Shown here: piece by piece, positions 1-5,576 of the stretch
Layout: each line of letters begins with the position of its first letter
How positions within the stretch are numbered: the first letter of the stretch is position 1
From: an uncultured Stenotrophomonas sp.
Lineage (GTDB): Bacteria; Pseudomonadota; Gammaproteobacteria; Xanthomonadales; Xanthomonadaceae
Direction of reading: 5' to 3'
Assembly: GCA_946223375.1 (NCBI GenBank)
Contig: CAMICU010000124.1
Coordinates: forward strand, 1-10,154
Length of the DNA stretch: 10,154 bases
Notes under the pieces: model-generated
What the model was told of the DNA's origin: nothing
Databases searched by the model: none
Seen by the model: the letters and a program-made list of their open reading frames with translations, nothing else
Translations under genes and position numbers: made by a program

Positions 1-1
1 G

Positions 2-42
2 CCTGGCAGTGCCCGCCGCGCTGAGTGCGGCGGCCCGCCAGG
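2..42. repeat. Nested inverted repeat upstream of oleA
   Basis: An outer arm pair (2-7 with 37-42, CCTGGC/GCCAGG) encloses an inner 7-bp perfect stem (13-19 with 27-33, CCGCCGC/GCGGCGG) with a 7-nt loop. No T-run follows, so this is not a typical intrinsic terminator. It may be an intergenic hairpin or lie in the 3' region of a gene outside the window. Short open frames cross it, but none looks like a protein I recognise. Confidence 0.35.
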
Positions 43-77
43 GCCGGCAGGGCAGACCGATCGGCCGCTTCCGGCAG

Positions 78-110
78 CCCCGGGCGTTCCATACGCCGGG
101 GTGCTGATTT
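78..110 (+). terminator. Possible weak terminator of an upstream transcript
   Basis: Bases 78-82 plus 84-87 pair with 93-101, giving a 9-bp stem with one bulged G at 83 and a TCCAT loop at 88-92. It is followed by TGCTGATTT, which is only partly T-rich. This could end transcription of whatever lies left of the window. The hairpin is clear; the terminator role is inferred. Confidence 0.3.
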
Positions 111-139
111 GTAAAGATGCGGTAAAAAAGCGCAGACGC

Positions 140-145
140 TAGAAT
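140..145 (+). promoter_or_regulatory. Candidate -10 box for oleA
   Basis: TAGAAT at 140-145 matches the -10 consensus at five of six positions and sits in the AT-richest part of this upstream region. It would start a transcript near 152 and leave a leader of about 28 nt. I find no convincing -35 at 16-18 bp spacing; TTGTAA at 109-114 is 25 bp away, too far. No clear Shine-Dalgarno sequence precedes the oleA ATG. Confidence 0.35.
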
Positions 146-179
146 AGCGCCCCCTTCGCCTGAGTCTTGGCGCTTTCCG

Positions 180-1196
180 ATGCCTTTCCAGAATGTCTCG
201 ATCGCGGGACTGGCGCATATTGATGCGCCGCATACGCTGACCTCCAAGGAAATCAACGAGCGGCTCCAGCCCACGCTGGAACGCCTGGGGATCCGTGCCG
301 ACGTGCTTGGCGACATTGCCGGCATCCACGCGCGGCGCCTGTGGGATCAGGGTACGCAGGCCTCCGATGCGGCCACCATGGCCGGCCAGAAGGCACTGGA
401 AGACGCCGGCATCACCGCCGACAAGGTGGGCCTGCTGGTCAACACCTCGGTCAGCCGTGACTACCTGGAGCCGTCCACCGCTTCGATCGTGTCCGGCAAC
501 CTGGGCATCGGCGAAGAGTGCGTCACCTTCGACATCGCCAACGCCTGCCTGGCCTTCATCAACGGCATGGACGTGGCTGCGCGCATGCTCGAGCGCGGTG
601 ACATCGATTACGCGCTGATCGTCGATGGCGAGACCTCCAACCTGGTCTACGAGAAGACGCTCGAGCGCATGATGGCCCCGGACATCACCGCCCAGCAGCT
701 GCGCGACGAAGTGGCCGCGCTGACCACCGGTTCCGGTGCCGCCGCGATGGTGCTGGCGCGTTCGGAGCTGGTGCCCGACGCGCCGCGCTACAAGGGCGGC
801 GTGACCCGTGCGGCCAACCAGTGGAACAAGCTGTGCGTGGGCAACCTGGACCGCATGGTCACCGATACCCGCCTGCTGCTGATCGAAGGCATCAAGCTGG
901 CGACCAAGACCTTCGAGGCCACCCGCATCGCGCTGGGCTGGGCGGTGGAGGAGATCGACCAGTTCGTGATCCACCAGGTCAGCCAGCCGCACACCAACGC
1001 CTTCATCAAGGCCTTCGGCATCGACCCGAAGAAGGTGATGACCATCTTCGGCGAGCACGGCAACATCGGCCCGGCCTCGGTGCCGATCGTGCTGAGCAAG
1101 CTGCGCCAGCTGGGCAAGCTCAAGAAGGGCGACCGCGTCGCGCTGATGGGCATTGGTTCGGGCCTGAACTGCACGATGGCCGAGGTGGTCTGGTAA
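180..1196 (+). CDS. oleA: OleA, acyl-CoA head-to-head condensing thiolase-like enzyme
   Basis: This 338-residue protein is a thiolase-superfamily enzyme related to 3-oxoacyl-ACP synthase III (FabH). OleA catalyses the first step of long-chain olefin synthesis: a non-decarboxylative Claisen condensation of two fatty acyl-CoAs to a 2-alkyl-3-keto acid, in the cytoplasm. The catalytic Cys is C123 (ANACLAF), with H265 (VIHQVSQPH) and N295 (EHGNIG). E97 (DYLEP) is the residue that reaches across the dimer as general base. These match C143, H285, N315 and E117 of the studied Xanthomonas campestris enzyme, whose numbering is 20 higher, as I remember it. Length and the start MPFQNVSIAGLAHID fit the family. 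There is no strong ribosome binding site. The gene heads the ole locus but is followed by a repeat and a terminator before oleB, so it may be transcribed alone. A plain FabH is unlikely because of E97 and the pathway context. Confidence 0.96.
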   Translation: MPFQNVSIAGLAHIDAPHTLTSKEINERLQPTLERLGIRADVLGDIAGIHARRLWDQGTQASDAATMAGQKALEDAGITADKVGLLVNTSVSRDYLEPSTASIVSGNLGIGEECVTFDIANACLAFINGMDVAARMLERGDIDYALIVDGETSNLVYEKTLERMMAPDITAQQLRDEVAALTTGSGAAAMVLARSELVPDAPRYKGGVTRAANQWNKLCVGNLDRMVTDTRLLLIEGIKLATKTFEATRIALGWAVEEIDQFVIHQVSQPHTNAFIKAFGIDPKKVMTIFGEHGNIGPASVPIVLSKLRQLGKLKKGDRVALMGIGSGLNCTMAEVVW

Positions 1197-1221
1197 GCAG
1201 GCCGCGGCCTGACGCTTCATT

Positions 1222-1284
1222 CCTTCTCCCTCGCGGGAGAAGGTGCCCCGCAGGGGCGGAAGAGGGGACGCGCAGGGCGTGTCC
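1222..1284. repeat. Decayed xanthomonad-type intergenic hairpin repeat
   Basis: Three hairpins lie in a row. The first pairs CCTTCTCCC (1222-1230) with GGGAGAAGG (1235-1243), 9 bp with a TCGC loop. The second pairs GCCCC (1245-1249) with GGGGC (1253-1257). The third pairs GGACGCGC (1266-1273) with GCGTGTCC (1277-1284), allowing one G-T pair. The order and the linking text (GGTGCCCCG..GGGGCGGA) resemble a short repeat that I recall as common between genes in Xanthomonas and Stenotrophomonas. A CCCTCGCTCCGGCCCC stretch at about 1341-1356 may be the worn right end. The family identity is from memory. Confidence 0.5.
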
Positions 1285-1391
1285 TGGCGCAGGAAGGCCC
1301 GGAGTCGAGTGGTTGTTGCCGCTCCTCCACTTCAGCGCCGCCCTCGCTCCGGCCCCGCCGCGCCACCCTGGACGGCAGGGGGCGTTGACAG

Positions 1392-1408
1392 CAGCCTGGT
1401 GCAGGCTG
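1392..1408 (+). repeat. 7-bp hairpin preceding the oleA-oleB terminator
   Basis: CAGCCTG (1392-1398) and CAGGCTG (1402-1408) form a perfect stem with a GTG loop, 12 bp before the terminator stem at 1421. Two hairpins in tandem ahead of a ribosome binding site could be a leader structure. I see no alternative pairing that would clearly act as an antiterminator. Confidence 0.4.
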
Positions 1409-1420
1409 ACGCAACCACAG

Positions 1421-1442
1421 GGCCGGTTCTGCCGGCCTTTTT
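1421..1442 (+). terminator. Intrinsic terminator between oleA and oleB
   Basis: GGCCGG (1421-1426) pairs perfectly with CCGGCC (1432-1437) around a TTCTG loop, followed at once by five Ts (1438-1442). This is a textbook rho-independent terminator. It ends only 3 nt before the oleB Shine-Dalgarno sequence and 15 nt before the oleB ATG. No promoter for oleB fits downstream of it, so transcripts reaching oleB must read through it. Confidence 0.75.
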
Positions 1443-1445
1443 CGC

Positions 1446-1450
1446 AGGTG
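1446..1450 (+). promoter_or_regulatory. Ribosome binding site of oleB
   Basis: AGGTG lies 7 nt before the ATG at 1458, a normal spacing. It supports that start and lies almost against the T-run of the preceding terminator. Confidence 0.55.
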
Positions 1451-1457
1451 CGACCCG

Positions 1458-2351
1458 ATGAACACGTTCCCCGGTTACCCGAGCAAGACCCACCGCTTTG
1501 AAGTACGCCCCGGCCTGTCGATGAACTACATCGACGAGGGCCCGCGCGATGGCGAGGTGGTGGTGATGCTGCACGGCAACCCGTCGTGGAGCTACCTGTG
1601 GCGGCACCTGGTCAACGGCCTGAGCGACAAATATCGCTGCATCGTGCCCGACCACATCGGCATGGGCCTGTCCGACAAGCCAGACGACAGCCGCTACGAG
1701 TACACCCTGCAGTCGCGCGTGGACGACGTGGAGGCCCTGCTGCAGCACCTGGGCATCACCGGCCCGGTGACGCTGGCCGTGCACGACTGGGGCGGCATGA
1801 TCGGCTTCGGCTGGGCGTTGTCGCACAACGCCCAGGTCAAGCGGCTGGTCATCACCAATACCGCGTCGTTCCCGCTGCCGGCGGCCAAGCCGATGCCGTG
1901 GCAGATCGCCATGGGCCGGCACTGGAAGCCGGGCGAGTGGTTCATCCGCACCTTCAACGCGTTCTCCTCCGGCGCGTCGTGGCTGGGCGTGAGCCGGCGC
2001 ATGCCGGCCGACGTGCGGCGTGCCTACGTGGCCCCGTACGACAGCTGGGACAACCGCATCTCCACCATCCGCTTCATGCAGGACATCCCGCTGTCGCCGG
2101 CCGACAAGGCCTGGTCGCTGCTGGAGCGCGCCGCCGCGGCGCTGCCGTCCTTCGCCGACCGCCCGGCCTACATCGCCTGGGGCCTGCGCGACATCTGCTT
2201 CGACCACCACTTCCTGGCCGGTTTCCGGCAGGCGCTGCCGCAGGCCGAGGTAACCGCTTTCGAGGATGCCAACCACTACGTGCTGGAAGACAAGCATGAA
2301 GTGATCGTGCCGGCGGTGCGCGCGTTCCTGGAGCGCAACCCGATCACCTGA
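1458..2351 (+). CDS. oleB: OleB, beta-lactone decarboxylase (alpha/beta hydrolase)
   Basis: This 297-residue alpha/beta-hydrolase is of the haloalkane dehalogenase type. OleB is the last enzyme of the olefin pathway and removes CO2 from the cis-beta-lactone to give a cis-alkene; it works in a complex with OleC and OleD. The oxyanion/halide-site motif HGNPSWS is at residues 39-45 with N41. The nucleophile is D110 in HDWGG, with W111 beside it. The likely acid is D245 (WGLRD) and the base is H273 (ANHYVLED). An Asp after strand 7 as acid fits the dehalogenase subfamily to which OleB proteins belong. There is no signal peptide. AGGTG 7 nt upstream supports the start. On sequence alone it could be called a haloalkane dehalogenase, but the oleA, oleC and oleD neighbours decide for OleB. 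It is a stand-alone protein, not the OleBC fusion found in some other bacteria. Confidence 0.94.
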   Translation: MNTFPGYPSKTHRFEVRPGLSMNYIDEGPRDGEVVVMLHGNPSWSYLWRHLVNGLSDKYRCIVPDHIGMGLSDKPDDSRYEYTLQSRVDDVEALLQHLGITGPVTLAVHDWGGMIGFGWALSHNAQVKRLVITNTASFPLPAAKPMPWQIAMGRHWKPGEWFIRTFNAFSSGASWLGVSRRMPADVRRAYVAPYDSWDNRISTIRFMQDIPLSPADKAWSLLERAAAALPSFADRPAYIAWGLRDICFDHHFLAGFRQALPQAEVTAFEDANHYVLEDKHEVIVPAVRAFLERNPIT

Positions 2352-2388
2352 TCGGCGTTGCCGGCGCCGTTGCGCGGGCGGGCGCCCG

Positions 2389-2446
2389 GCCGCCATCGCG
2401 GCGGCGGCAAGGTCACCCTGGCCGGCCTGCGCGCGACACGCCGGCC
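2389..2446. repeat. GC-rich inverted repeats between oleB and the PLD gene
   Basis: Two stems lie in the 141-bp gap. GCCGCC (2389-2394) pairs with GGCGGC (2400-2405). GGCCGGC (2420-2426) pairs with GCCGGCC (2440-2446), 7 bp with a 13-nt loop. Neither has a T-run. They might stabilise the 3' end of the oleB message, but such stems are also expected by chance in DNA this GC-rich. I see no promoter in the gap. Confidence 0.3.
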
Positions 2447-2482
2447 GCTGGTCTGTGCCAAGCTGCCGGCTCTACCCGCCAT

Positions 2483-2486
2483 GGAG
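2483..2486 (+). promoter_or_regulatory. Ribosome binding site of the PLD family gene
   Basis: GGAG lies 6 nt before the ATG at 2493. Two other ATGs are close by: one at 2481 meets a stop after two codons, and one at 2489 is in another frame. The spacing favours 2493. Confidence 0.55.
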
Positions 2487-2492
2487 TGATGG

Positions 2493-3182
2493 ATGGATTT
2501 CGACAGCCTGGACCGTCAGCTGCGCGGCAGCGTGCAGGACCTCACCCTCAGCCCGCAGGAGAAATCCGAACTGCGCGAGCTGGGCGGCGAACTGCCGCCG
2601 GACCGGGTGCGCTTCCTGCGCAACCGCGCCTTCGACATCGCCCGCGAGCAGCTGCTGGCCAACCCGGCCGAGGCGCTGCCGCTGCTGAAGTGGGTGGAGC
2701 AGATCGTGCGTACGCTGGATGTTGCCGCCGACGTGCCGGAGACCCAGACCAGCATCTACTTCTCGCCCGGTGATGCCTGCATGCAGCGGCTGCGTTCGCT
2801 GTGCGCGGGTGCGCGGCAGACGCTCGACATCTGCGTGTTCACCATTTCCGACGACCGCCTCAGCGGCGTGATCCTGGACGCGCACAAGCGTGGCGTGCGG
2901 GTGCGCATCATCAGCGACAACGACAAGGTCTTCGACGACGGCAACGATATCCGCCGTCTGCACGAGGCGGGCATCGCCGTGCATGTCGATCACAGCCAGT
3001 ACCACATGCACCACAAGTTCGCGGTGTTCGACGGCAAGCTGCTGGCCAACGGCAGCTTCAACTGGACCCGCACCGCCACCGAGTACAACGACGAGAACCT
3101 GGTGGTCACCAACGACCGCAACCTGGTGCGCAGTTTCGTGCAGCAGTTCGACCTGCTGTGGGAGCGCTACCGGCCGCTCTGA
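2493..3182 (+). CDS. Single-HKD phospholipase D superfamily protein, PLD6/Nuc-like
   Basis: This 229-residue protein has one HKD motif, H173-x-K175-x4-D180 in HHKFAVFD, followed by the conserved GSFNWT (187-192). One-motif members such as bacterial Nuc and eukaryotic PLD6/Zucchini act as dimers on nucleic acid or phospholipid phosphodiesters. The block LDICVFTISDDRLSGVILDA (111-130), the RVRIISDND stretch and the C-terminal ENLVVTNDR..FVQQFDLLWERY closely resemble PLD6. Residues 1-85 form a charged, mostly helical extension with no family I recognise. There is no signal peptide or clear membrane segment, so it is probably cytoplasmic, unlike the exported Nuc. The gene follows oleB by 141 bp on the same strand, and its 3' end faces the CxxCxxCC gene 46 bp away. 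The superfamily is certain; the substrate is unknown, and a link to olefin synthesis is only positional. Confidence 0.88.
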   Translation: MDFDSLDRQLRGSVQDLTLSPQEKSELRELGGELPPDRVRFLRNRAFDIAREQLLANPAEALPLLKWVEQIVRTLDVAADVPETQTSIYFSPGDACMQRLRSLCAGARQTLDICVFTISDDRLSGVILDAHKRGVRVRIISDNDKVFDDGNDIRRLHEAGIAVHVDHSQYHMHHKFAVFDGKLLANGSFNWTRTATEYNDENLVVTNDRNLVRSFVQQFDLLWERYRPL

Positions 3183-3228
3183 GGCGGCCGCGTGCCGGCG
3201 CCCGCCGCGACGTGGAGTCCGGCGCCAG

Positions 3229-3660
3229 TCAGGCGGCGATCGGCGTGTTCGGCGGTGACGACGGGCTGTTGCCGTTGTCGTCCGGATGGTCGTCGTCGTT
3301 GTCGGCGTCGTCGCGCCAGCGCCAGTCGGCCAGGGTCAGCGGCTCCATGCCATGGGCGATGCGGGCACGGTCGCACTGCGAGCTGGCCTTGCCGTACTCC
3401 CACGACGCATCCACCTCGCGGCATACGCTGGGCCGGTTCGGGTGGATGGTGCAGCGCGAGTACACGCCGATCTCCGAATCCAGCGCCACGCAGCGGATCG
3501 GGTCCGAATAGGTGCCCTGCATGCACAGGCGATGCGGGTCCAGGCGCTGGGTCAGCTGGTGGGGGACGCCGCCTTCGGTCACTTCGTCCGATTCCATCCA
3601 ATGGAAGGCAACGCGGTACTGGGTGCAGCAGGCACCACACGTGAGGCAGGGATGGGGCAT
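3229..3660 (-). CDS. YkgJ-type cysteine cluster protein (CxxCxxCC)
   Basis: This 143-residue protein starts MPHPCLTCGACC and carries the family signature C5-x2-C8-x2-C11-C12. Further cysteines at 46, 57, 70, 80 and 96 probably complete a metal site. The family (UPF0153/YkgJ) is thought to bind zinc or an iron-sulfur cluster; no reaction is established. SRCTIHPNRPSVCREV (68-83) is the other conserved block. The last 30 residues (about 114-143) are an acidic, then Pro/Ser/Asn-rich, low-complexity tail (DDADNDDD..), not part of the fold. An ATG at 3714 in frame would add 18 residues rich in Pro and Arg; I prefer 3660 because the family begins close to the first Cys and AAGG lies about 9 nt upstream. 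The gene opposes the ole genes and diverges from oleC, with 102 bp between the starts. Confidence 0.87.
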   Translation of the reverse strand: MPHPCLTCGACCTQYRVAFHWMESDEVTEGGVPHQLTQRLDPHRLCMQGTYSDPIRCVALDSEIGVYSRCTIHPNRPSVCREVDASWEYGKASSQCDRARIAHGMEPLTLADWRWRDDADNDDDHPDDNGNSPSSPPNTPIAA

Positions 3661-3707
3661 GGGCGCGGCCTTGGGGCGGCGGTTAGGACAGGGGGAAGGC
3701 GGCAGAT

Positions 3708-3737
3708 TTTCCATGCTGCCGGCCCGCGCGCAAGAAT
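3708..3737 (+). promoter_or_regulatory. Candidate oleC promoter
   Basis: TTTCCA (3708-3713) and AAGAAT (3732-3737) are each four-of-six matches to the -35 and -10 consensus, 18 bp apart. They would start RNA near 3744, upstream of AGGA. A second option is GACAAT (3751-3756), which would start RNA at about the A of the oleC ATG. Some promoter is needed here, because the gene to the left runs the other way. Which box is used cannot be told from sequence. Confidence 0.3.
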
Positions 3738-3762
3738 TTTCTGCAGCGGCGACAATAGGAAG

Positions 3763-5418
3763 ATGAACGAAATCAGCAATATCGCCGCGCGTCTGCCGGA
3801 ACTGGCGCGTGAACGCCCCGACCAGATCGCCATCCGTTGCCCCGGCAAGCCCGACGCCAATGGCATGGCCCGCTACGACGTCACCCTGGATTACCGCACG
3901 CTGGATGCCCGCAGCGACGCCATCGCCGCCGGCCTGTCCGGCCATGGCATCGGCCGCGGCGTGCGCACCGTGGTGATGGTGCGGCCGGGCCCGGAGTTCT
4001 TCCTGCTGATGTTCGCCCTGTTCAAGATCGGTGCGGTGCCGGTGCTGGTGGACCCGGGCATCGACAGGCGCGCGCTGCGCCAGTGCCTGGACGAGGCGCA
4101 GGCGCAGGCGTTCATCGGCATCCCGCTCGCCCACCTGGCGCGGCGGCTGCTGGGCTGGGCGAAATCGGCGCGGCGGTTGGTCACGGTCGGCCGCCGCTGG
4201 GGCTGGGGCGGCACCACGCTGGCACGGCTGGAGGCCGCCGGCGCCGGCAAGGGCAGCCAGCTGGCCGCCACCGCGGGCGACGACGTCGCCGCGATCCTGT
4301 TCACCAGCGGCTCGACCGGCGTGCCCAAGGGCGTGGTCTACCGCCACCGCCATTTCCTTGGCCAGGTGGAACTGCTGCGCAACGCCTTCGGCATGCAGCC
4401 GGGGGGCGTGGACCTGCCGACCTTTCCGCCGTTCGCGCTGTTCGACCCGGCGCTGGGCCTGACCTCGGTGATCCCGGACATGGACCCGACCCGTCCCGGC
4501 AGCGCCGACCCGCGCAAGCTGCACGACGCGATCGCGCGCTTCGGGGTGACCCAGCTGTTCGGCTCGCCGGCGTTGATGCGGGTGCTGGCCGAGCACGGCC
4601 AGCCGTTGCCGACGATCACCCGTGCGACCTCGGCCGGCGCACCGGTACCGCCGGACACGGTGGCGAAGATCCGCTCGCTGCTGCCGCCGCACGCGCAGTT
4701 CTGGACGCCGTACGGCGCCACCGAATGCCTGCCGGTGGCGGTCATCGAGGGGCGCGAGCTGCAGGACACCCGCGGCGCGACCGAGCAGGGCGCCGGTACC
4801 TGCGTGGGCAGCGTGGTGCCGCCCAACCAGGTGCGCATCATCGCCATCACCGATGCGCCGATCGCCGACTGGAGCGGAGTGCGCGAGCTGCCGGCGGGCG
4901 AGGTGGGCGAGATCACCGTGGTCGGCCCGACCACCACCGACAGCTACTACAACCGCCCGCAGGCCACCGCCGCGGCCAAGATCCGCGAGCTGCTGGCCGA
5001 TGGCAGCGAGCGCACCGTGCACCGCATGGGCGACGTGGGCTGGTTCGACGCCGATGGCCGCCTGTGGTTCTGCGGGCGCAAGACCCAGCGGGTGGAAACC
5101 GCGCAGGGCCCGCTGTACACCGAGCAGGTGGAGCCGGTGTTCAACACCGTCGCCGGCGTGCGCCGTACTGCCTTGGTCGGGGTTGGCGCGCTCGGCCAGC
5201 AGTTGCCGGTGCTGTGCTACGAACTGCTGCCCGGCGCCGATGCGGCCACGGTGGAGCCACAGCTGCGCGCGCTGGCCGCCGCGCGGCCGGCACTGGCGGG
5301 CATCGCGCATTTCCTGCGCCATGACGGCTTCCCGGTGGATATCCGCCACAACGCCAAGATCGGCCGCGAGAAGCTGGCCGCATGGGCCGCGCCGTTGCTT
5401 GGCCGGGGCCGCGGCTGA
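3763..5418 (+). CDS. oleC: OleC, ATP-dependent beta-lactone synthetase
   Basis: This 551-residue protein belongs to the ANL (acyl-CoA ligase, NRPS adenylation, luciferase) superfamily. OleC adenylates the 2-alkyl-3-hydroxy acid and closes it to a cis-beta-lactone, releasing AMP and pyrophosphate. The phosphate-binding loop is at 178-190 (ILFTSGSTGVPKG), the YGATE motif at 317-321 and the GD pair at 423-424 (MGDVGWFDADGR). The hinge motif is CGRK (437-440), and the C-terminal lysine is K532 in RHNAKIGREKL. All core adenylation motifs are intact. The start at 3763 follows AGGAAG directly, a short spacing; the frame is open further upstream, but that part overlaps the divergent gene and lacks family resemblance. 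oleD follows after 158 bp. The fatty acyl-CoA ligase label that automatic pipelines may give is superseded by the ole context. Confidence 0.95.
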   Translation: MNEISNIAARLPELARERPDQIAIRCPGKPDANGMARYDVTLDYRTLDARSDAIAAGLSGHGIGRGVRTVVMVRPGPEFFLLMFALFKIGAVPVLVDPGIDRRALRQCLDEAQAQAFIGIPLAHLARRLLGWAKSARRLVTVGRRWGWGGTTLARLEAAGAGKGSQLAATAGDDVAAILFTSGSTGVPKGVVYRHRHFLGQVELLRNAFGMQPGGVDLPTFPPFALFDPALGLTSVIPDMDPTRPGSADPRKLHDAIARFGVTQLFGSPALMRVLAEHGQPLPTITRATSAGAPVPPDTVAKIRSLLPPHAQFWTPYGATECLPVAVIEGRELQDTRGATEQGAGTCVGSVVPPNQVRIIAITDAPIADWSGVRELPAGEVGEITVVGPTTTDSYYNRPQATAAAKIRELLADGSERTVHRMGDVGWFDADGRLWFCGRKTQRVETAQGPLYTEQVEPVFNTVAGVRRTALVGVGALGQQLPVLCYELLPGADAATVEPQLRALAAARPALAGIAHFLRHDGFPVDIRHNAKIGREKLAAWAAPLLGRGRG

Positions 5419-5439
5419 GGGCCGGATGTCCGCCGCCGC

Positions 5440-5460
5440 CGCCGGCACGTTGTGCCGGCG
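5440..5460. repeat. Perfect 9-bp hairpin after oleC
   Basis: CGCCGGCAC (5440-5448) and GTGCCGGCG (5452-5460) form a perfect stem with a GTT loop, 21 bp after the oleC stop. There is no T-run, so it is not a classical terminator. It could protect the oleC message end, help Rho-dependent termination, or be a small repeat. The rest of the 158-bp oleC-oleD gap is GC-rich without clear features except possible promoter boxes at 5498-5526. Confidence 0.5.
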
Positions 5461-5576
5461 TGCCCACCGCGCGGCGGTGACTGTCCGCCGGCCGCGCGGA
5501 ACCTTGCCAGCCGGTGCTGCGATACTTATGCCCGGAAGCGCTGGCACCACGGCCCGCAGCAGAGGCGATTGAACAG

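Noticed and set aside
1..107. Open frames entering from the left edge (plus frame to a stop at 105-107; minus frame from an ATG at 92).
   Set aside because: Too short and without recognisable motifs; hairpins overlap them, so I treat the region as intergenic.
1385..1390. TTGACA, a perfect -35 consensus, upstream of oleB.
   Set aside because: At 16-18 bp spacing the sequence is TGACGC/GACGCA/ACGCAA, not a -10, and any RNA would hit the terminator at once.
1243..1461. A 72-codon frame in the oleA-oleB gap.
   Set aside because: It crosses the hairpin repeat and the terminator, has no ribosome binding site, and has an Arg/Gly/Pro-rich translation without family features.
1332..2396. A 354-codon minus-strand frame opposite oleB.
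   Set aside because: Low-complexity Arg/His/Val/Gln composition typical of antisense GC-rich frames; oleB on the other strand has a full catalytic triad.
3286..3762. An N-terminal extension of the oleC frame starting at 3286.
   Set aside because: It runs antisense through the cysteine-cluster gene, has no ANL-family resemblance, and the ATG at 3763 gives the normal OleC length with AGGAAG next to it.
3229..5550. A 773-codon open frame on the minus strand covering the cysteine-cluster gene and the antisense of oleC.
   Set aside because: Only the last 143 codons match a family. The rest is Arg/Ala/Gly/His-rich antisense of a clearly real oleC, as expected in GC-rich DNA.
5514..5576. Upstream GTG start for oleD at 5514.
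   Set aside because: It would put 21 unrelated residues before the Rossmann strand, and the ATG at 5577 gives the standard N-terminus MKILVTGGGG.
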